This document shows positions 33,404-43,493 of a DNA stretch of 52,649 nt, one piece after another. A program made the position numbers and the translations under genes. Within the stretch, counting starts at the first letter, position 1; each line of letters starts with the position of its first letter. The notes under the pieces were generated by a model that worked only from the letters and a program-made list of their open reading frames with translations, did no database searches and was not told where the DNA came from. Source of the stretch: Ophiothrix spiculata (lineage: Eukaryota > Echinodermata > Ophiuroidea > Amphilepidida > Ophiotrichidae); assembly GCA_000969725.1 (NCBI GenBank), contig JXSR01S072124.1. One strand, 5' to 3'.

Positions 33404-33860
33404 ATTGTGACCCGTCATATCGAAAGGTACCTTAATACCGGCATAGTAAATTACGAGATACGGACCATTGAAGCTGAGCATAGTTAAAAATCACATCCAA
33501 GGTCTAATTTCTAATTTCATCAGAAACGTTACCTTTAAAGTGTATTCTATCATATTAATCGGGTTCCAACATCCAAAACGTAAGACAAATGTTTTAAAAA
33601 ACGAGATAAAAATCCATTCTCCATTCAAGCTTTACCAGTACAGAAACTTTAAACTTGATTTCCTCAGAACTATAGTTTTCTGAATCAGCCCGATGCCTTT
33701 TACTAATTTGGATGTAACTTTGCAATGGAACATCCAATAACCAAAAGCAAGGTGTTATTTTAAAGCTTAAAATATAATCTTTCAGATGATACCAAAAACC
33801 AAAAAAATCAATTTTCATTTTGGGACCCTTAAGGTACCTTTCGATATGACGGGTCACAAT
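33404..33860. mobile_element. 457-bp TIR element with TA flanks
   Basis: The left end ATTGTGACCCGTCATATCGA pairs with the right end TCGATATGACGGGTCACAAT, and the pairing continues through AAGGTACC. TA is on both sides (33402-33403 and 33861-33862). Related ends GTGACACGGCCCATCGAAAG near 47622 and GACGCACCACATCGAAACG near 50201 suggest decayed relatives. No coding capacity. Confidence 0.8.
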
Positions 33861-33862
33861 TA

Positions 33863-35197
33863 TAGACCTATATGTAGATAGGTATTCTAGTATTATTTCA
33901 AAACTTGCTATCTTTCACATAAACCCTGGGGATGGTCAAGTGCCTCTAGAAGGCAGACAGATTGGCTGGCACATATTATTGGCTCATCTATGAAATTCAA
34001 CACTTTGTTGTATCTCTTTATCTTTCATATATACTATCTCTTATTTGAGATGGGGTTACTCCTGTATAATGGCAGTTATCACTTGCCCTTCAGATGACCT
34101 ATAATAGTCCTTCTTAATGAAAGAATTCTTAAGGCTAATCGCCAAGGATAGACTCACCAGGTATACACTGTATGCAGCGCCCTATGAAGGAGCATTCGCA
34201 CAGGGGACCCACGGCTTTACGTGACTGTCCGAACACGGAGCAAGTAGAGTAAAGTTTCTTGCCCAAGGAAACAAGGAGACGAAAACAGCGCCAGTATAAT
34301 TTTTTATGAATTGAGCAGAAGAGTCCATTTAAATATGAAGAGAATAATGTAATTTGTTTTACTTTTACCTTGATGGTACCCTTTTAAAAAAAATCTAAGT
34401 ACGGCATTATGTTGTTACAGACAGACAATGCACAAAATAATAGACAAAATAGAATATTTCAATCTCAGCACGAAACTAGTCCAATGGACAAAATTGTAAT
34501 TTGAAAAGATTTCTACTGTTACCTGGCACACATCAATAATTCTTATATCGGATATTGTCTTATCGCTATAATGTCATGTAATAATAACGCCACTTATTAC
34601 TCCAATTTCACCATTTCAACATGACAGCTGTATATGTAAATAAGTCATAGAAACCTACTTACTGACTCAGTTTTCTGAAAATAAATTTTGTATCTCTAAC
34701 TTTATTTTTCATTTCAAATATCATATAAAAGGTGAATATAAATAGGTGGCATATACTATGTGTCCCAGAAAACACTTTACAATCTTTGCGTGTAAAATTG
34801 TTGGCTTTGATGATAGTTGGAAAGTGTGTTACAAAGAATGCATTCATATTGATTCATACACCCATGTGTCACATAGCCAATCAGAATGCATGAATGTAAA
34901 GTATGCGGAGTTGATTGAAAATTCACAATGCACTGTGCTTGCTGTGTTTTGGTTTGCATGGCAGGTGTTTAGTGCATATGGATGTTTCATTGTTTTCGTT
35001 GGGTGATGATTTATTGAGTTTAGTGAAGTTTCGGACTTTGATGGTCATATAAAACCTGATTTCTTTTCACAAAAGATGCAAAATTATTTTTGCTGTCGTG
35101 TCGTCCTCTTTTTTGCCTGATACTATAGCAACAATCAATCTGAGACATTGTAAACTATTACTTTGTGTAGACACTTTTGTGAGAGGAACATTTTGAT
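33863..35197. other. Non-coding stretch with a SINE fragment
   Basis: At about 34165-34305 a GC-richer piece with TTTCTTGCCCAAGGAAACAA resembles the middle of the SINE at 21039-21321 (TTTGTCCAGGTTCACAAC) and so looks like a fragment of a related retroposon. ATGCATTCATATTGATTCAT and its partner ATCAGAATGCATGAATGT near 34840-34900 form a weak inverted pair. No gene. Confidence 0.45.
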
Positions 35198-35359
35198 ATA
35201 AAATTGGATGGATTGAGTATGATACAAAAAGATATTGGTCGAGCTATGAGTTTTACGAAATATCGTGCGAGACGCGCAGCGTCGAGCTCGATATTTCTAA
35301 AACTCATAGCGAGACCAATATCTTTTGAGTATCATGCGAAAAAATCCATCCAATTTTAT
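35198..35359. mobile_element. Foldback element, about 160 bp
   Basis: The arms ATAAAATTGGATGGAT and ATCCATCCAATTTTAT at the outside, and AGATATTGGTCGAGCTATGA facing TCATAGCGAGACCAATATCT inside. The centre GCGAGACGCGCAGCGTCGAG is GC-rich. No target duplication can be read because the right arm runs into the next foldback. Confidence 0.75.
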
Positions 35360-35465
35360 CATTATTATGTTCAAAATCTGATATTTATGTATTCTGTCCG
35401 ATATCTCTGTACGATATCCCTGTCCGATTTTTTTGGAAATCGGACAGCTCAGAACATAATAATGA
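35359..35465. mobile_element. Second foldback directly abutting the first
   Basis: The outer arms TCATTATTATGTTC (35359-35372) and GAACATAATAATGA (35452-35465) are exact. Inside is a perfect hairpin CTGTCCGATTT/AAATCGGACAG (35420-35447). Nearby TGTCCGATATC words repeat. Confidence 0.75.
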
Positions 35466-36002
35466 ACAAAATCGGACACTTTTAAAATTTTCGACTCCCA
35501 TAAATCCAAACATGTGTCCTCTATTATGACTTACCAGGTTTTTGGATTTAAATCAAGACCTATATATCAGAGGTGGATAAAACTATACATTTTCCATTTC
35601 CTTATGATGAGAGGAACACGTTGGATTGGTTTCGAACAAGATTTGACCAAATTTCAAATTTCAGCTTTTGGGTTCAGCTTCTGTTTTAGGAGCCATTTAG
35701 TTCTATGCAAATTATCCGCCTTGACAAACTTATGTTTTCCTACATTTTTGATGTGTTGTTCGGGAGGTCACCAACAGTTAATTCCAGCCAAAAGAAAACG
35801 AGTGTTGCAATTTTGTCTTCGTTTAGTCCTCCATTTCTGAATGGCATTATTAAATGCTACTTTTTAAAATCTTTCCTCACCTCAAAATACCAATTTTCCC
35901 ATCTGACTGTGAATTATAGATCTTGGCAAGTTTAATAGCTTGCTTATTGGATAAACTCATTTAGTTTCCTCTTACTCATGAAATGTGTAAAAATTATTTG
36001 GT
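35466..36002. other. Non-coding stretch, nothing supported
   Basis: The open frames here (up to about 108 codons) show no motif and no splice context. Confidence 0.4.
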
Positions 36003-36006
36003 TTAA

Positions 36007-37196
36007 GATCATAAGTCATGAATTGGTCATGCCAATACGGGGGAGATGTAACATAAAAACTCTCTTTTCGTAGTTCAATGTAGTTTTATTCAAGAAGTTT
36101 TATACCTACTGCAACAAGTTTGGTATCATTATGTGGGCAATTTAATTGTCTTTCAAATGCAAAAGTTTCCAAGACAATTGAACAAATACCAAGAGTTTTA
36201 TGGCTCAAAATGTGGACCGAGTCAACGGGGGAGGCGGTGGAGGAAAAGACGGTGGAGGAAAAGCCCATTGACTTGTACACAAAATTGTGAAAAATCACCA
36301 ATCTTTCGAAAGCCGTCCTGCCTAAAGTTGAAATCCTGCAAGAATAATTTTTCGCACACGTTTTAATGAGAAACAAACATGTCTCTTCATGCCAAAACAT
36401 TAATGGTAGGTGATGTATTGAATAGAGTTTGGGGTGGATAAACTTTATCATTTTTAGGGTATTTCCACAACTAGTTTCAACAATGTTGAAGGGACAAAAT
36501 TTTCATGACAAGTTTCATACGTTGTGAAATCGTTGATGAATAGCAATAATTATTTTTTCTTATGCTTGTTACCATAATTGCACGGATTAACAGTAAAAAA
36601 TAAACCAAAGTCTATTAGATCAGGTCAATTATTTAGATAATGCATGTTTGATCACCCTGTATAACAAAAATGCAGCAAAATGGTCATAGTAAGCAGAAAC
36701 TTGGGTGTTACTTGTGTCTCAAGCATTGTCTTACTTCTAACTATTGCTCAGACATATAAAAAATGACCAAAATATTTATGCAGGCATACAATCCTGTTGA
36801 AATGAGTAAATAATTTTAACCATCCTGTATATGTCATAGTATGGACATTTAGCGGATAGTTCTATTTTTTTATTGAGAGCCGTATGTATCATCATTATAA
36901 ATCCATACCTGTTTTGTTTTATGTTGGTAGCTGTTTAGAATAGAAGAGGTGTATGAAGAGAGTAAAATCAACACAATGTTTTTTCAGTTTACACCCTGTA
37001 TAATTTTTACACACCCTGTACAATGTCAGTATCATTTATTTTGATATCCTTGTAATATGAGATTTGAAAAAATGTGTACTTTTATGGTCTTTACATGTAT
37101 TTATTTAATCCTGTGTTGAGAAATATTCAAACTGGTAATGTTTTTCTCATTTGGTGGTATGTTACACTTTTTCTGACCAATTCATGACTTATGATC
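36007..37196. mobile_element. 1.19-kb TTAA element with CCCTGTATA repeats
   Basis: The ends GATCATAAGTCATGAATTGG and CCAATTCATGACTTATGATC are exact inverted repeats flanked by TTAA (36003-36006 and 37197-37200). Inside, CCCTGTATA or close variants recur near 36655, 36822, 36993 and 37013. The - strand frame of 121 codons (36451-36086) matches nothing I know. Non-autonomous in appearance. Confidence 0.8.
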
Positions 37197-37200
37197 TTAA

Positions 37201-37774
37201 CCTGAATGAACTTAATTGCATCTTTGAATTAAACATGAGTAGCTTAGCGACATGGTGTGGAATTTTCTTCAGTGCAAACTTGGTGTCTTTAGATCATGTA
37301 GATACAAGATTATGCCTACTGCATTAATCAGGTGCAAGATTCACACTTCTGTTAAATGTGTAGTTTTATAAGTTTTATAGACATTGACTGTTACTTGCTT
37401 TTTAAAGGACCATTTGACAAGTTAAGTATAATCCCCAAATCTTTTTCCAGACATTTCAAAATGTTACATCATTTGCAGTACTATAAGTGTAAGCGCTAAT
37501 AATGGAAACATGCATAATCAACCTCTCTCTATAAAAATATTTCAGATTTTTTTTTTATAATCGTTGTTGACAACCAAAAATACAGCCCCAGAATCAGTCA
37601 GGGATTCTTTCTAGCTAAAAAACTTAGTTTTGATAGAGGTGACCTTGAGGATGAAAAGTGGATCATAAATTGCCCCTTTAACCTCTTTCCTGACTTATGC
37701 ATCAACACACTTTAAGAGAATAGTTTCATACCAAATATTAACATGCAAAACAAAATAATACTTTTTGAAGTTTC
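37201..37774. other. Non-coding stretch with a family A fragment
   Basis: 37606-37681 matches only the right-hand end of the family A MITE in the orientation of 31422-31768 (GATAGAGGTGACCTTGAGG, then GTGGATCATAAATTGCCCCT). The other end is absent. No gene. Confidence 0.55.
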
Positions 37775-37777
37775 TAA

Positions 37778-38363
37778 AGCGGCCCATACACGATCAATTC
37801 TATTGAAGCAATGTTATTGATATGAATATTGTCAATAATATTTTAGGACAGACACGATTCAATTATATTGCGCAATAAACCCGTCATTTGAATGCAGGAC
37901 ATCGACGAATAAGGTCATGAATATTGACACCGATACATGTTTAGCCCTCACGCTTTCTGTGGGGTTTGAAAAGCCTAAAAAGTAAGAGAAAGCAACGAAG
38001 AATGTGGGACAAGAATTGGATGTTTCTGTCACTGTACTCTTTGCTTTTTTTTTCCATAGCGCTGGAACTTCGCGATACACCTCAATCCACTCCAGAAGAA
38101 ACTTTCTTTCGTCCTGTTTTAACGCCATTTTGAAGGTACTATGATGACCCAATGCGTTTTCTATGCAGACTGAGATTTGATTGCACAATAATATTAACAG
38201 TTACAATACAAGAGACAATATTATTGTGCAACCGTCAATAAAAATCAAACTAGATTAGATTTCTTCAATATATTGCGCAAACCATCAATATCGTATATAC
38301 ACGGTCAATAATATTGCACAATAGTCGATATTGCACAATAAAATTGATCGTGTATGGGCCGCT
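37778..38363 (-). mobile_element. 586-bp TIR element with CAATATTG-type ends and a MADF relic
   Basis: The ends AGCGGCCCATACACGATCAA and TTGATCGTGTATGGGCCGCT are exact inverted repeats. The left flank is TAA and the right flank TTA, the same pattern as the 2.33-kb element. Both ends are filled with CAATATTG, ATATTGCGCAATA and ATATTGCACAATA words. A MADF-like coding relic lies on the - strand inside. PIF/Harbinger elements often carry such a DNA-binding accessory protein, so this looks like a deletion derivative. Confidence 0.85.
37859..38134 (-). pseudogene. Truncated MADF/Myb-like DNA-binding protein relic
   Basis: From the internal Met near 38130, the frame reads MALKQDERKFLLEWIEVYRE then VPALWKKKAK. 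FLLEWIEVYREVPALW is the first helix pattern of a MADF domain (two Trp and the P-x-LW turn). After about 30 residues similarity stops: the usual helix with N-R-x-x-x and a second Trp is missing, and the frame runs on as unrelated text to a stop at 37859. In intact transposons such proteins bind terminal DNA and assist the transposase. This is a 5' exon remnant kept by deletion. Confidence 0.55.
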
Positions 38364-38794
38364 TTAAGGTTTGATCAATTTTTTCTCAATATTTGGTACT
38401 CGGCAGTTATCACCAAACATAGATACCATAAATCATCCACAGATAAATTGAGCTTAAACTTTGTTATTCTTGAAAAAATTTGGAGGCAAGCACTTAGCCA
38501 GTAAATAGTGACCTTAAGAATGTGATACACCAGTTTGTCATGGTGTATAATGTGATTAAAACTTCTGACTCAAACTTACAAATTGAAATACTTGTGGATC
38601 ATGCAGAGAAATGTCCGATTTCCTGATGTGATATATTATGTTGACAGTTACCATGGTAACTTAATGGCAGATGCTGCTGAAGTAAATGTACAAAAACAGA
38701 GGCATAGTGATGAAACAGTGCAGGGCAGCTGTCTAAAGATAATAAAACCCATTACTGAATATTGGATTTGGCAAACATTAGAATTACCATTTGT

Positions 38795-39143
38795 GTCCCG
38801 CCATGGCAAAAGGATGCAGTTGTTTGCTCCTGCATGTTACTCATTATAGTATACGTAAGGCTGCGATCACATAGAAGTATACGGTATGTACGGTATTCGC
38901 TATACGCTATTTGATGGCTATATTTTATACAGGCGAGGCGAGCTATACGTTTTTTCGAATAGTGTCCTCTTATGTAACCTGGTAGCATCATATTCACGTG
39001 TTGGATTGAATCTATACGCGTGCCCAAATTAAATCGTGCACCGTATACATAGTATAGTTCTATGTGATCGCAGCCTAAGATATGCTACAATGAGCAACAT
39101 GTGGGAGCCGACAACTGCATCCTTTTGCCGTGGCGAGACACAT
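38795..39143. mobile_element. Foldback element split at its centre by another element
   Basis: The left arm TGTCCCGCCATGGCAAAAGG and CTCCTGCATGTTACTCAT face ATGAGCAACATGTGGGAG and CCTTTTGCCGTGGCGAGACA on the right. Each arm is about 60 bases. Between them sits the 217-bp element 38859-39075. Removing that leaves a palindrome of some 130 bases. Confidence 0.75.
38859..39075. mobile_element. 217-bp TIR element, TAA duplication, GTATAC-rich ends
   Basis: The left end GGCTGCGATCACATAGAA pairs with the right end TTCTATGTGATCGCAGCC, with one mismatch. TAA is on both sides (38856-38858 and 39076-39078). GTATAC, CGTATA and TATACG words recur near both ends. It lies in the centre of the larger foldback. 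No coding capacity. Confidence 0.85.
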
Positions 39144-39166
39144 TTAAGTATTTATACTACATTTAA

Positions 39167-39493
39167 AGGAGCATGGTCCAATTGCCTCAACTTTTTTTCA
39201 AACTTTTTGAGATTTTGGTACCAAAGTGTTACTCATATTTTTCTCATATCCCATGTGAAATTTCACGGCTGAATTACATTTCGTTTCGGAGATATACATG
39301 AAAATGTGTCTAATTATGGTAACCATAATTAATTTTGCACAGTAACATATATACGGCTCTGAAATACAAAATTGCCCATAAAATCAAAACGGTTTGACCG
39401 ACTGAGCTGAAATTTGAAACCTAAATATTTTGAGTTATCGTCTTTCATGATAAGACATTTAAAACTTAATTTTGAAAATCGGACCAAGCTCCT
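39167..39493 (+). mobile_element. TTAA MITE, family B, copy 2
   Basis: A 327-bp element flanked by TTAA (39163-39166 and 39494-39497). The left end AGGAGCATGGTCCAATT pairs with the right end AATCGGACCAAGCTCCT. It matches 18190-18603 through most of its length. Confidence 0.85.
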
Positions 39494-39497
39494 TTAA

Positions 39498-40026
39498 AGT
39501 AAAATTAATACTTTTTTGTACAACAACAACAACAGGTATGTAGGATGCTATTAAACAATGTAACATAGCTTTTACACACACAAAGTAAATGAAAAAATGG
39601 CAAATATAAACTACATGATCCAAATATTTTTTTTTCGAAAATCAAATCCAATCATTTTTTCTATTCAAATTATATGTTATTATATACTGTATTAATAAAT
39701 TTAAGCGTGTTGATACACTATGACATTACTTCAAATAATTTCAACAATCTTGAGAAAAACCCGTTAATAGTTCTTTTGAAAAGACTATTTACGGGTTTTA
39801 AAAGACTATTTACGGGGTTTCTGCATAATTTATAGCCGTGTTACTTTCACTCACGAACCTACGCGCGCATCAAACTTAGACACGCAAGCCAATACGCGAT
39901 TAAATTGCTTGCATTCATGGTTATAGCATTTTGTTAGTGCATTTTTGATAAGATTAATTTAATTAGGCAAGTAAAAATTACATTATTTAAAAATTATTTA
40001 ATACAGTAATATATATGACATTTTTC
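39498..40026. other. Non-coding stretch with a small repeat
   Basis: Near 39757-39820, AAAGACTATTTACGGG occurs twice in direct order and an AAACCCGTTAATAGT word faces them in reverse. Nothing else is supported. Confidence 0.45.
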
Positions 40027-40113
40027 AGATCTCTGGATTAAAACTATGGTCCTTCAGTGACTAAAATTTAGCTATTTTAGTCACTTCAGGTCCATAGTTT
40101 TAACCAGAGATCT
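40027..40113. mobile_element. 87-bp foldback
   Basis: AGATCTCTGGATTAAAACTA and TAGTTTTAACCAGAGATCT form the outer arms. GTGACTAAAAT and ATTTTAGTCAC form the inner arms around TTAGCT. The pairing is nearly perfect over about 40 bases per arm. No target duplication is evident. Confidence 0.75.
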
Positions 40114-41994
40114 CCAAGTCAGTACATATTTGTATACTATCCCAACAAATAAAAAGCATGAATACAGTGTCAACCAATCCAGCCTTATCAATATCGATGA
40201 TGTAAGGTGATGTAAACGTTTAATGTCGTCTACTTAAAATGATTGAATCATATCCATACACTACTTGTAGCCAGGGGGCTCCACTCCATGACCTCTGTGT
40301 TATTTGATAACATTAAAAATGCTTGCTTAAAAGGTGTTCACTTCTAATGTGTAGAAATCTTATAACAAAGTATTCTTTTTGATGTAAAATGAATGCCCCT
40401 CTTTTTCTGATTATAAATCCCATAATTTCACCTCAAAGTCTTTATAGTTTTGGAGATGTGGCATAAAATATAAAATTAATTGGTATACCTGTTTTCTATT
40501 TCTTATGTATTTACATAGCAACCTCATCACCAGAATTCCATACTTCCTTATGCCTCTGAAGAGTAAAAAAAAAAGCAACCCAAGGGTCAGCCTCACAAAA
40601 TGTATTTCAGAGGTCAAGGTCAATTAGTTAAAAGTAAATTATACACATGTTGAAATAGGAGCCTACACCTTTAACACAAGTTAAAATGGGCAAAACAAAA
40701 GCTTGAAAATCAAACAAAGAAAAGAAATTTCCATAAAATAACTGATTTAATGTATTAGTCTCAACTGCAATGATGACCCCCTGAATCCTTTAGTACTTAG
40801 TCATATACTACAAGCCAAAATCATTACGAGCATTTCATTAAGCATTAAATATTGATTGTTTTGACTGCCGAATTCAACACCTTGAAGCTAATGTATAATG
40901 TTGATAGGATCAGATAGTGAAGGCTGTAATGTATAATGGAAACATGCATCTGAACATAATTCAAATATATAGTCTGCTAACTAGTACCTCCAAGGGTTTT
41001 TGACACCTAACAACAGTATTCTGTTCTTTCTCTGAATAAGGGACAATTTATGCAATGCTATGCCTTCAAATTCAGTGATAGAATTGCATTTAAAAGCAGA
41101 AAGCATCAGATCATATCTACCTTATCTATAATAGAGATACCCTGTGGATTTAGTGTTTCAGTTTACTAATGCGAGATGGCAATATAGTTGAGGTGTGTTA
41201 TAGAAGCGCTATGTTTGGGTGATATTGTATCGTTCTTTATCAAATGCATGCATTGAGGTGGGACGACGAGCTACGACCTGAGGCATAATGGTGAGTATAT
41301 GTTGTAGATTACATTGAACAAGATTTACTTGTGTAATAATTTTTTTATATACCTGTTGAATTCAACAACTGAAGTGGTCTTAATGAATTTAAGAGGTGTA
41401 TTTAGGAGGTTGTCATCAGCTAAGCAATAAAAAGGGGGTCTATTATAGACTAGCAGTCACTGTCCGCCAATATATTGGGGTACCCCTCCAGGTAAAATTT
41501 TAATCATTTTGTCCAGTGCTTCTTTAATGTAACTGTTGCTTTAATTTATGAAATTAATTACTTTTAGTGTAGTAACAGGTATTTATAGCATGCACAGTAA
41601 CATTTCAAATGTAGAATTGAGATGTTTCTCATTTTCTGTACGGTAGACTAAAGACGACTGCAATACTATTATGCAGATTGGTTTTGAGAGCTGAGTGTAG
41701 ATGAATTTATTAACAGATTGAGTTTGAGAACTGAGGGTGGGTAAGCTTATTAAGCTTCCTTCCTGATAGAGATATTTCACTGCTGCTGGATACCATGGTT
41801 TATTTACAGATTTCGAATTATTGAGGTTAAACTTATACTTTTTTGGCACACAAGATAAGTAACAATTAGCTGTGTTAAAGCAATACAATAAGATTTTAAT
41901 CAAAAATGAATTTGAGTAAAAACAGCTTAAAATAAAGGAATAAGACATTCTAAGAGCTTTTACAAGTGCATTTTGCCAAATATTTGCTACTAAA
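40114..41994. other. Non-coding stretch, nothing supported
   Basis: No exon or element boundary is visible. A 143-codon - strand frame at 41583-42014 begins inside the neighbouring MITE and has no motif. Confidence 0.4.
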
Positions 41995-42167
41995 AGGGGC
42001 AGTTCATGATCCACTTTTCATCCTCAAGGTCACTTCTATCAAAATTTAGATTTTTTACTGGTTAGAATCCTTGACTGGTTTATGTTACAATCCTATTACA
42101 AACTATTCTTTCAAATATGCTTCCATTTTTGAGAAAAGTGAGAAAATGTGTTATTTTCTAATTACTG

Positions 42168-42217
42168 NNNNNNNNNNNNNNNNNNNNNNNNNNNNNNNNN
42201 NNNNNNNNNNNNNNNNN
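42168..42217. other. Assembly gap, 50 N
   Basis: Exactly 50 undetermined bases, probably a placeholder of arbitrary length. It lies at the left border of the inserted element inside the family A MITE, where inverted repeats would be expected. Confidence 0.95.
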
Positions 42218-42662
42218 TGTTTTTTCATGTCGACATGTCGCAATAATTTTTTGTCGCCGTTGACATAATGTCGACATAAAGTTGACATCAAAGATTTGGT
42301 TTTTGTGGGAAAAACGAAATTGTTTGAATAAGCAAAAATGACCCGTTTTAGACGTAGACTTACATAATATTATAGTAAGGTACTAGTTCGTTCTGCGTAT
42401 GACAATATGGATGATATAAAATGTATATTTTGTAGTTTTTTTATTGTGAACCATCGTAAACACTTTTAAAACGGTTGTAAATGAGGAATAACTACTAAGC
42501 ATTAAAATAAACAGCTATAAATTGACAATACAGCATAAGTTTTTATAAAATTTTACTTGCCGAATTTTGTCCGAATTTTGTTGACAAATGAGATTTCATG
42601 TCGACATGTCGAGATATGCTTCATGTCCGACATATGTCGACATAAGGCATGTCGACAGAAAC
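42218..42662. mobile_element. Inserted element with TGTCGACA palindrome words
   Basis: The left part has TTTCATGTCGACATGTCG (from about 42223) and TAATGTCGACATAAAGTTG. The right part has TTTCATGTCGACATGTCGAG (from about 42595), GACATATGTCGACATAAGG and CATGTCGACAG. These words repeat in both orientations near the two ends, like the subterminal palindromes of the other elements here. The left end is lost in the N gap, so terminal repeats cannot be checked. Confidence 0.65.
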
Positions 42663-42986
42663 CTTAATTACAACACAGTAGTCTATGGGGAATTTTTAAA
42701 TGCTGAAAAGCTTGTAACTTGAAAATGAATTGCTGGAATGAAGTGAAACTTTCAGACTATATTTATGTTGTATTTTTCTTTTTATTTAGCTAGAAACGAG
42801 GTGAGGTTTTTGTCACACCAGAATCACCAGAATTGCACCTTTAAAAATGGATAAAATGCACACACTTGCTTTCCCGTACCAATACACACACTTGCTTTCC
42901 CATACACTTAATTCAGAATTTAATTCAGCAAATGGCTTAACAGAAAAAGTAAGCATCTTTAAGCTTAATCGTTTGGTGGGTATTAA

Positions 42987-43489
42987 AGGGGGATTGGACA
43001 AAATTTTGAAATTTTGTTTGTAGATGATTTACACATCCTATGTTAGAAAATAACAGTCAATTACCAGATATCGCATTTTTTTTTATCAAAACCTTCAAAA
43101 AAGTCAAAAATTTGAATTTTATTTAATTTGTTGATTTTGGGTATGAGGCTATTCTCTAAACATATTTTAATGTTATACAATGAGAAAGAGCCAAAGATTT
43201 GTTTGTAAAAGATTCCTTTCTCATTATAGATTGCAGAAAAATCAAAAGAAATTTTGAATTTTCATCAGATCTCCTGAAAAGGCCAATGCTAGAAATTCAA
43301 CTATAGAGGGCAGTATTTATTGTTGTCGACAACGATAATTAAAAATTAGAGAATATCTAAATATGTTGATATATAGGGTTTGAATTTGACAATGAAACTT
43401 TGCATGCTGTCATTATTACTGCTAATATTTCAAATGATGCAAAAATCTCAAAATGTTTGGGGATGATGCTGAACTTGTCCAATGTCCCT
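42987..43489 (+). mobile_element. TTAA MITE, family C
   Basis: A 503-bp element flanked by TTAA (42983-42986 and 43490-43493). The left end AGGGGGATTGGACAA pairs with the right end TTGTCCAATGTCCCT. TTGTTGTCGACAACGA near the middle is palindromic. A fragment is at 11168-11330. No coding capacity. Confidence 0.85.
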
Positions 43490-43493
43490 TTAA

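Larger units (their letters stand above)
41995..42840 (+). mobile_element. TTAA MITE, family A, copy 3, interrupted
   Basis: The left half (AGGGGCAGTTCATGATCC onward) stops at CTAATTACTG at 42167, and the right half resumes with AATTACAACACAGTAG near 42666. In intact copies these two points meet at the central palindrome. The right flank is TTAA, the left flank is TAAA. The inserted material is described separately. Confidence 0.8.

Noticed and set aside
36086..36451. 121-codon frame on the - strand
   Set aside because: It lies inside the 1.19-kb TTAA element and shows no transposase motif. I treat it as chance.
41583..42014. 143-codon frame on the - strand
   Set aside because: It starts inside the family A MITE, has no motif, no splice sites and no protein-like pattern. 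Such a length occurs by chance in this much sequence.
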